Below, piece after piece: positions 59,860 to 64,000 of a stretch of 64,000 bases of DNA; position 1 is the stretch's first letter, and every line of letters starts with the position of its first letter. This DNA comes from CAZYBU01 sp964645775. Its GTDB lineage: Bacteria; Spirochaetota; UBA4802; UBA5550. The translations under genes and the position numbers were made by a program. Below the pieces are notes generated by a model, which saw only the letters and a list, made by a program, of their open reading frames with translations, did not search any database and had not been told where the DNA came from. The stretch covers positions 200,006 through 264,005 of the forward strand of contig CAZYBU010000001.1 of NCBI GenBank assembly GCA_964645775.1, written 5' to 3'.

Positions 59860-60920
59860 AAGCCAGAATCACCGGTGTCCTGATCTTTCTGCTGATTGTT
59901 GCCGGCGCCATAGCCTACCATTTCATGGAAGGCGCTTCCTCAACCGTGACCCTCAAGGGATACGTCGGTGGAGAAAAGATCAATCTTCTTCAAAATGAAA
60001 AGATCAAAAAGATACTGGCCCGGAAGTATGGAATTATCATAGATTACACAAAGGCCGGTTCCATTGAAATGGTTAAGGAGATCCCGAAGGAAGACACCGA
60101 TTTCCTCTGGCCATCTAGTCAGGTCGCCCTTGAGCTTTTCAAGAAGAGTCAGTCTTCCCGTCTCGTAAAGAGTGAAATCATTTTTAATTCACCCATTGTG
60201 ATCTATACCTGGGACATAATCGGGGACAGGCTCAGGAGCGACGGTATGATCCAGGAGAGGGACGGGGCCCTCTTTATCAAGGATTTCAATAAACTCATCA
60301 ACATGGTTGTCTACGGGAAAAAGTGGTCTGACATCGGGATCAATCAACTCTACGGGAAGATGTCGATCATATCCACGGACCCTTCAAAATCGAACTCGGG
60401 TAACATGTTTTCCGGTCTTCTGGCCACGATCGTGAACGGTGATGTGGTTGAAACATCCCATCTTCCAAAAATATTGCCCATTGTCAGTGATTATTTTAAA
60501 CGTCTTGGCTACATGGAGCACTCATCCTCCGACCTTTTTGAGCAGTACCTTAAGACTGGTGTGGGAGCCAAGCCGATGATCGCCGGGTATGAAAGCCAGC
60601 TTATTGAGTTTTCCCTGCAGCACCCTGATATCTGGCCAAAGGTTAAGGATAAAATGCGTATTCTCTATCCCGTTCCCACGGTATGGAGTTCCCATCCTGT
60701 CATAATTCTCAAACCGGGGGCAAAGGGGCTTATCCAGGCTCTGCAGGATGAACAGATACAGAGAATAGCCTGGGAGGAACACGGCTTTCGAACAGGTATG
60801 ATAGGGGTACAGAATGACCCGAAGGTTTTGAAAGTGGTAGGGGTTCCCGCTTCCATACAGCAGGTGGTTCCCATGCCTTCCCCTGATGTAATGGATGCCA
60901 TTATCCAGGCCGTGCGTTAA
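59856..60920 (+). CDS. Membrane-anchored periplasmic binding-protein-like protein
   Basis: 354 residues, an N-terminal hydrophobic anchor (VLIFLLIVAGAIAYHFM) and a type II binding-protein fold: VTLKGYVGGEKINLLQNEKI, TDFLWPSSQVALELFKKSQS, SIISTDPSKSNSGNMFSGLL and HPVIILKPGAKGLIQALQDE. It is related in layout to the binding half of the VWA lipoprotein two genes upstream (both have a DxxWPxxS pattern and a (S/T)xSxSNSG ligand loop), so the pair may have arisen by duplication. Without permease or ATPase genes nearby it is unlikely to serve a classical ABC importer. Confidence 0.8.
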   Translation: MKARITGVLIFLLIVAGAIAYHFMEGASSTVTLKGYVGGEKINLLQNEKIKKILARKYGIIIDYTKAGSIEMVKEIPKEDTDFLWPSSQVALELFKKSQSSRLVKSEIIFNSPIVIYTWDIIGDRLRSDGMIQERDGALFIKDFNKLINMVVYGKKWSDIGINQLYGKMSIISTDPSKSNSGNMFSGLLATIVNGDVVETSHLPKILPIVSDYFKRLGYMEHSSSDLFEQYLKTGVGAKPMIAGYESQLIEFSLQHPDIWPKVKDKMRILYPVPTVWSSHPVIILKPGAKGLIQALQDEQIQRIAWEEHGFRTGMIGVQNDPKVLKVVGVPASIQQVVPMPSPDVMDAIIQAVR

Positions 60921-60964
60921 CTCTTACGTAAAGGATGGGCCAGAGAGGCCTGTCCGGTGATAGT

Positions 60965-62536
60965 ATGAATTATATCCTTACTGCAATAGCAGCCATGTTT
61001 TTCGGTTTCTCCATCCTCTATGCCGTCAGAGGGATATTCGTATACAGGAAGATCGATAAGAACATTTATTTCTCCGCCACGGCCCTGGCGAGCACGCTCT
61101 ATGCCCTGTCTCAGCTTTTTTTAAGCATGCCTGTCCCGGACCAGACCGTCCTTATTATCCACAGGATAAAACTTATTACCTCATTGTTCGATGTTCTGTT
61201 CCTGATTCTTGTGACCTATGAACTATTCGGAAAGAAGAAGACCCTGGTCTGGTGGTTTCTGGCCGGGATTGCCCTGGTAGCGATGACCATTCCATTCGAT
61301 ATTTTTATATCAATGCCTGTCCATCATCTTGCTATCCGAAAGTTTGATATCGTCTTTAATTACCGTTTCGGGACCACAGGTATCAGTTACTCCTTAATGT
61401 CCCTGGTGGTTCTCACTGCCATGATCTCTGTTATAATTGACGGGATACGAACCAGGGAGATGAGCTTCAGAAACAAAATTATCTTCACCTTCATTTTTCT
61501 CCCTGTCATTATCTCTGCCATGAACGATTATGCCGTAGCCCACGGATTGATCGACAATATTATGCTGACCGAATATGCCATCTTCTTCACCTTTATAATG
61601 ATTTTTTCCATCATGTACAGCGAGGAACAGGCGAACTATATCTATCTCAGGAATATTAACAAGATCCTGAAGATGAATGTGGAAGAGCGTACCCGCGACC
61701 TGGCGGAACAGTTCAACCAGAGTGAGAAGCTTAACCGGGAGCTGGTCCGTATCAATGATGAAATAAAAAAGGTTAATGAAACAATGAAGATGGACATGAA
61801 GATGGCCCGGAACGTCCAGTCCGCCTTTTTGCCCTCTGTTCCAAAAGACCTGAAGAAATGGGAGATCGCCCTCTATTTTAAACCGATGTCGGAGGTTTCT
61901 GGTGATTTCTACGATTTCTATGTTCGTGATGACGAGCTTGATGGAATCGGTCTCTTCGATGTTTCAGGACACGGCGTTGCTTCTTCCCTTGTAACTCTTC
62001 AGGCGAAATCGATCATCTATAAGAATTTTCGCGAGAATAGAAATCTTCCTCTGGGAGAGGTGGCCTCGCGGATTAACAACGAATTAATTGAAGAGCTGGG
62101 CGACTCCGATCATTTTATCTCAGGGGTCCTGATCCGGTTCACTGATGACAGGCATCTGGAATATGTAAACGCCGGACACTCCGATATCCTGGCCCGTGAC
62201 CCCCTGGGGGCCGTGTACGTCGCCTGTGGGGGGACACAGTTCAAGGGTTCCTACCTTGCTGTGAAGGTGATCAACACTCCCTACGAAAGCTGCCGGCTGG
62301 AGTTTGAACCTGGGACCACATTTCTGCTTTACTCTGATGCTTTGATCGAGACCATGGATAGTAAACACAGGATGTTTGGCTGGGAGCGCCTGGCCCGGGA
62401 GTTTTATTCCATGCCGGTAACTCTGTCTGTTGAGGAGCAGGCAGGATACCTGGTGAATTCCCTGGAGTGTTTCTGTGGTAAAAGCCATTTCGATGATGAC
62501 CTGACTATTATCATAGCCCGGAAAAAACCAATCTGA
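60965..62536 (+). CDS. 7TM-SpoIIE phosphatase (PP2C)
   Basis: About 523 residues from ATG 60965 (a start at 60935 is also in frame). Residues 1-215 are about seven membrane helices (a 7TM sensor), 220-275 a coiled coil (NVEERTRDLAEQFNQSEKLN), and 280-520 a SpoIIE/PP2C catalytic domain with metal-binding EVSGDFYDFY, LFDVSGHGVASS, AGHSDILA and HFDDDLTIIIA. It should dephosphorylate a STAS-type anti-anti-sigma factor or related protein. The signal for the 7TM domain is unknown. The gene closes the five-gene run that begins at 56667, 44 bases after the binding-protein gene. Confidence 0.88.
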   Translation: MNYILTAIAAMFFGFSILYAVRGIFVYRKIDKNIYFSATALASTLYALSQLFLSMPVPDQTVLIIHRIKLITSLFDVLFLILVTYELFGKKKTLVWWFLAGIALVAMTIPFDIFISMPVHHLAIRKFDIVFNYRFGTTGISYSLMSLVVLTAMISVIIDGIRTREMSFRNKIIFTFIFLPVIISAMNDYAVAHGLIDNIMLTEYAIFFTFIMIFSIMYSEEQANYIYLRNINKILKMNVEERTRDLAEQFNQSEKLNRELVRINDEIKKVNETMKMDMKMARNVQSAFLPSVPKDLKKWEIALYFKPMSEVSGDFYDFYVRDDELDGIGLFDVSGHGVASSLVTLQAKSIIYKNFRENRNLPLGEVASRINNELIEELGDSDHFISGVLIRFTDDRHLEYVNAGHSDILARDPLGAVYVACGGTQFKGSYLAVKVINTPYESCRLEFEPGTTFLLYSDALIETMDSKHRMFGWERLAREFYSMPVTLSVEEQAGYLVNSLECFCGKSHFDDDLTIIIARKKPI

Positions 62537-62539
62537 TTT

Positions 62540-62657
62540 CAGTAATTATTCCTGAAGATGCTTTTATGTGCAAAAATTAAGAATTTATATCCCCGCCGTC
62601 TTCGGTGGTGTGGATATTAGGTTTTTTAGGGCAAATAAAGGTAAGGAATACATACGG
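62540..62657 (+). mobile_element. MITE-like element, copy B (complete)
   Basis: 118 bp, plus orientation. Left end CAGTAATTATTCCTGAA; right end AAGGAATACATACGG, complementary at 11 of 14 aligned positions. The middle has a hairpin-forming CCCCGCCGTCTTCGGTGGTG. It starts just after the SpoIIE stop and ends 26 bases before the thioesterase start. Confidence 0.65.
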
Positions 62658-62683
62658 ATATGACATTATAATGAGGTACAATC

Positions 62684-63094
62684 ATGATTGATCCTGAAAC
62701 CAGTCCCATTGAATACGCCCGTACAGTGGTGGGCCAGGACCCTCTGGCGACATTCCTTGGAATCCGGGTCGAAGAGGTGAAGGAAGCCTATGCCCGGTGT
62801 TCTGTTGAGGTTAAGTCTGAATACTGTAACGCCGTGCAACGGGCCCACGGGGCCCTTACCTACGCCCTTTCGGACCAGGCCTTTGCTGTTGCCTGCAACT
62901 CGACCGGAACACGCGCATTGGCCGTCAGTTTTAATATCACATATATCGGGGCCGCATCACCCGGAGCCCGGTTGATTGCCGAGGCGACTCCCGTAAACAG
63001 GGGAAAAAGGATCAGTGTCTGGAGCGTTGAAGTACGGGACAGTGAAGGCAATCCTGTTTCCAGAGGCGAAGGGATCGCCTATCACAGAGTCTGA
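62684..63094 (+). CDS. PaaI-type hotdog thioesterase
   Basis: 136 residues forming a single hotdog domain. ARTVVGQDPLATFLGIRVEE is the N-terminal helix and strand; AHGALTYALSDQAFAVACNS is the catalytic/hotdog helix with the G-A and D residues typical of PaaI; FNITYIGAASPGARLIAEAT closes the sheet. It probably hydrolyses aryl- or acyl-CoA. It is preceded by MITE copy B and its stop overlaps the convergent GIY-YIG gene by 13 bp. Confidence 0.85.
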   Translation: MIDPETSPIEYARTVVGQDPLATFLGIRVEEVKEAYARCSVEVKSEYCNAVQRAHGALTYALSDQAFAVACNSTGTRALAVSFNITYIGAASPGARLIAEATPVNRGKRISVWSVEVRDSEGNPVSRGEGIAYHRV

Positions 63095-63429
63095 GTATCT
63101 CCCTGTTGCCTGACCGGTTCCCCGATCCATATCGTCTCCACGGTACAGCTTGCTTTTTCAATCCTCCCGATGATGGAAGATGGATTGGAGATAAGTTCAA
63201 TTTTTTCTTCTCTGCTCAGAGACTTTATTCTGTTTTCCAGTTTGAGCGCCTCGGACAGGTTTCCGGAGATTCTCCAGCATCCCTCTACCCGAAGGGGAGG
63301 AAAACTCCGGGTAAACCTGGACTTGGAGGTTCCCTTTCTGTGTTCTTCCAGGCGACGTTCCATGTCCGTGGTGTAGCCGGTATAGAGGGCGTCGTTTTCG
63401 CAGCGAAGAATGTATACCCAGTAATCCAT
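63082..63429 (-). CDS. GIY-YIG nuclease-like protein (UPF0213 type)
   Basis: About 115 residues from ATG 63429 (MDYWVYILRC). The GIY-YIG motif appears as WVYILRC and LYTGYTTDMERRLEEH with the catalytic Arg, followed by LRVEGCWRISGNLSEALKLE and NRIKSL. It belongs to small stand-alone GIY-YIG domain proteins related to UPF0213/UvrC nuclease domains, whose role is unclear. The last 35 residues are not part of the domain. It is convergent with the thioesterase gene with overlapping stops. An upstream TTG at 63474 is less likely. Confidence 0.85.
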   Translation of the reverse strand: MDYWVYILRCENDALYTGYTTDMERRLEEHRKGTSKSRFTRSFPPLRVEGCWRISGNLSEALKLENRIKSLSREEKIELISNPSSIIGRIEKASCTVETIWIGEPVRQQGDTQTL

Positions 63430-63530
63430 AAACTCCCTGAGTACGACTATTTCGCTTGCCAAAGAGCATATCAATGCAAAAATGTTTTTGAATAAAAACT
63501 AAATGAAATACTTTTGAGACTGGTCTCACC

Positions 63531-63601
63531 TGGATTCGCCGCCTTCGGCGGATGGGAAATTAGAGTTTTTTATTGCAAATAAAAGTAAGAAATACATACT
63601 G
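63531..63601 (+). mobile_element. MITE-like element, copy C (right part)
   Basis: From TGGATTCGCCGCCTTCGGCG through ATTAGAGTTTTTTATTGCAA to the right end AAATACATACTG. It aligns with copies A and B over ~70 bases, including a C(TTCG)G hairpin; the left terminal repeat is not present. It ends 35 bases before the GAF gene start. Confidence 0.6.
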
Positions 63602-63636
63602 TTTTCGAATTAAACGTTAATAGAGGTTAAAGAACC

Positions 63637-64000
63637 ATGCCTCCCCTTAATAAAAAAACGGACCATATACAGATGCTCTGGGACATCAGTGAGATGAATC
63701 GTCTCTTCTCAGAAAGCATAAGCATTGAATCCTTTCTTCAGAAAATCGTTGAGATGCTCGCTTCACACATGCACGCCGAGGTGAGTTCTATTTATCTTTA
63801 TGACGAGAATCGGAAGCTTCTGGTCCTGAAGGCCACGGTCGGCCTGAACCAGGAATATGTTAACCGGGTGGAACTTGATCCCGGTGAAGGGCTGGTTGGA
63901 CTGGCTTTCCAGGAATTGAGGACCATCTACGAGAATACAGGGAGTGATAATCCCCATTACAAGTTCATTCCAGGCATATTTGAAGAGCTCTACGAAACAT
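63637..64000 (+). CDS. GAF-domain protein, N-terminus (partial; PtsP-like)
   Basis: ATG 63637 is preceded by GAGGT; 121 codons are visible before the window ends. The sequence MLWDISEMNRLFSESISIES then a GAF domain with SSIYLYDENRKLLVLKATVG, LDPGEGLVGLAFQE. This arrangement is typical of the N-terminal GAF of PtsP (nitrogen PTS enzyme I) but also occurs in other GAF-fronted signalling proteins; the deciding PEP-utiliser domain lies outside the window. Confidence 0.7.
   Translation, partial: MPPLNKKTDHIQMLWDISEMNRLFSESISIESFLQKIVEMLASHMHAEVSSIYLYDENRKLLVLKATVGLNQEYVNRVELDPGEGLVGLAFQELRTIYENTGSDNPHYKFIPGIFEELYET

Noticed and set aside
56667..60920. Calling the cluster a tellurite-resistance operon
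   Set aside because: Only an XpaC-like protein links it to TelA systems; no TelA, TerD or TerC protein is present in the window.
62538..62683. Riboswitch upstream of the thioesterase
   Set aside because: The structured sequence is shared with elements at 39.7 kb and 63.6 kb in front of unrelated genes and has inverted-repeat ends, which fits a MITE better than a ligand sensor.
1..64000. tRNA, rRNA or intact insertion sequences
   Set aside because: None was recognised in any intergenic region on either strand by eye; a dedicated scan was not possible.

Overview
The window reads as one contig of a Gram-negative, chemotactic, probably anaerobic bacterium. The best fit is a spirochaete (Spirochaetota); this is inferred from gene content and style: three different chemoreceptors (one with a 7TMR-DISM sensor), many iron-sulfur proteins, SpoIIE/STAS and GGDEF signalling, lipoproteins, and a short ribbon-helix-helix-like protein of a type I associate with spirochaetes. 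No rRNA, tRNA, CRISPR array or intact transposase was seen. Base composition looks moderate (near 50% G+C), with AT-rich intergenic patches.

Layout. 0-2.2 kb: end of glyS, then a sugar O-acyltransferase and a GT4 glycosyltransferase. 2.2-7.7 kb: a chemoreceptor, a tiny cysteine-rich secreted protein, a diguanylate cyclase with a cysteine cluster, a minus-strand run (PgeF-like protein, PHP phosphatase, unknown protein) and a STAS protein. 7.8-15.8 kb: gltD-gltB, and divergent from it a second FMN-type glutamate-synthase-like protein with its own cysteine-rich N-terminus. 16-24.7 kb: queE, a CPA2 cation/proton antiporter, a large chemoreceptor, oligoendopeptidase F, a membrane-anchored methyltransferase and three small conserved-looking genes.

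24.7-34.1 kb is the most accessory-looking part: an EamA transporter, a transposase-like remnant, a truncated CPBP protease, a coiled-coil protein built on 21-bp repeats, a CrtI-like oxidoreductase with a ferredoxin-type reductase, an FMN reductase, two tandem paralogous membrane proteins behind a promoter buried in a palindromic operator, a TetR regulator and a decayed HNH-type nuclease gene. A near-identical 21-bp direct repeat lies at both edges (25,705 and 34,050).

34-50.4 kb: a large glycoside-hydrolase-like exoprotein; a 7TMR-DISM chemoreceptor; an M14 lipoprotein peptidase / APC permease / PLP enzyme operon; a tightly overlapping iron-sulfur operon (DUF169-like, 2[4Fe-4S], CCG-domain); an SDR; Sua5; an EI24 protein and thymidylate kinase. 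50.4-56.5 kb: poorly recognised proteins, a UDP-glycosyltransferase-like protein and the TldD/TldE pair. 56.6-62.5 kb: a same-strand signalling cluster (degenerate receiver-GGDEF, binding-protein/VWA lipoprotein, XpaC-like protein, second binding protein, 7TM-SpoIIE phosphatase). The end holds a PaaI-type thioesterase, a GIY-YIG protein and the start of a GAF-domain protein.

Two repeat families run through the window: a MITE-like element of about 107-118 bp with terminal inverted repeats (39.7, 52.0, 62.6 and 63.6 kb), and a palindromic word GGTACCGATAACTATCGGG, of which a 16-nt core occurs five times between 21.5 and 47.9 kb. The candidates I consider least described are the VWA/XpaC/binding-protein/SpoIIE cluster without TelA, the self-contained TetR-operator-DUF5692 pair unit, and the DUF169-ferredoxin-CCG operon.
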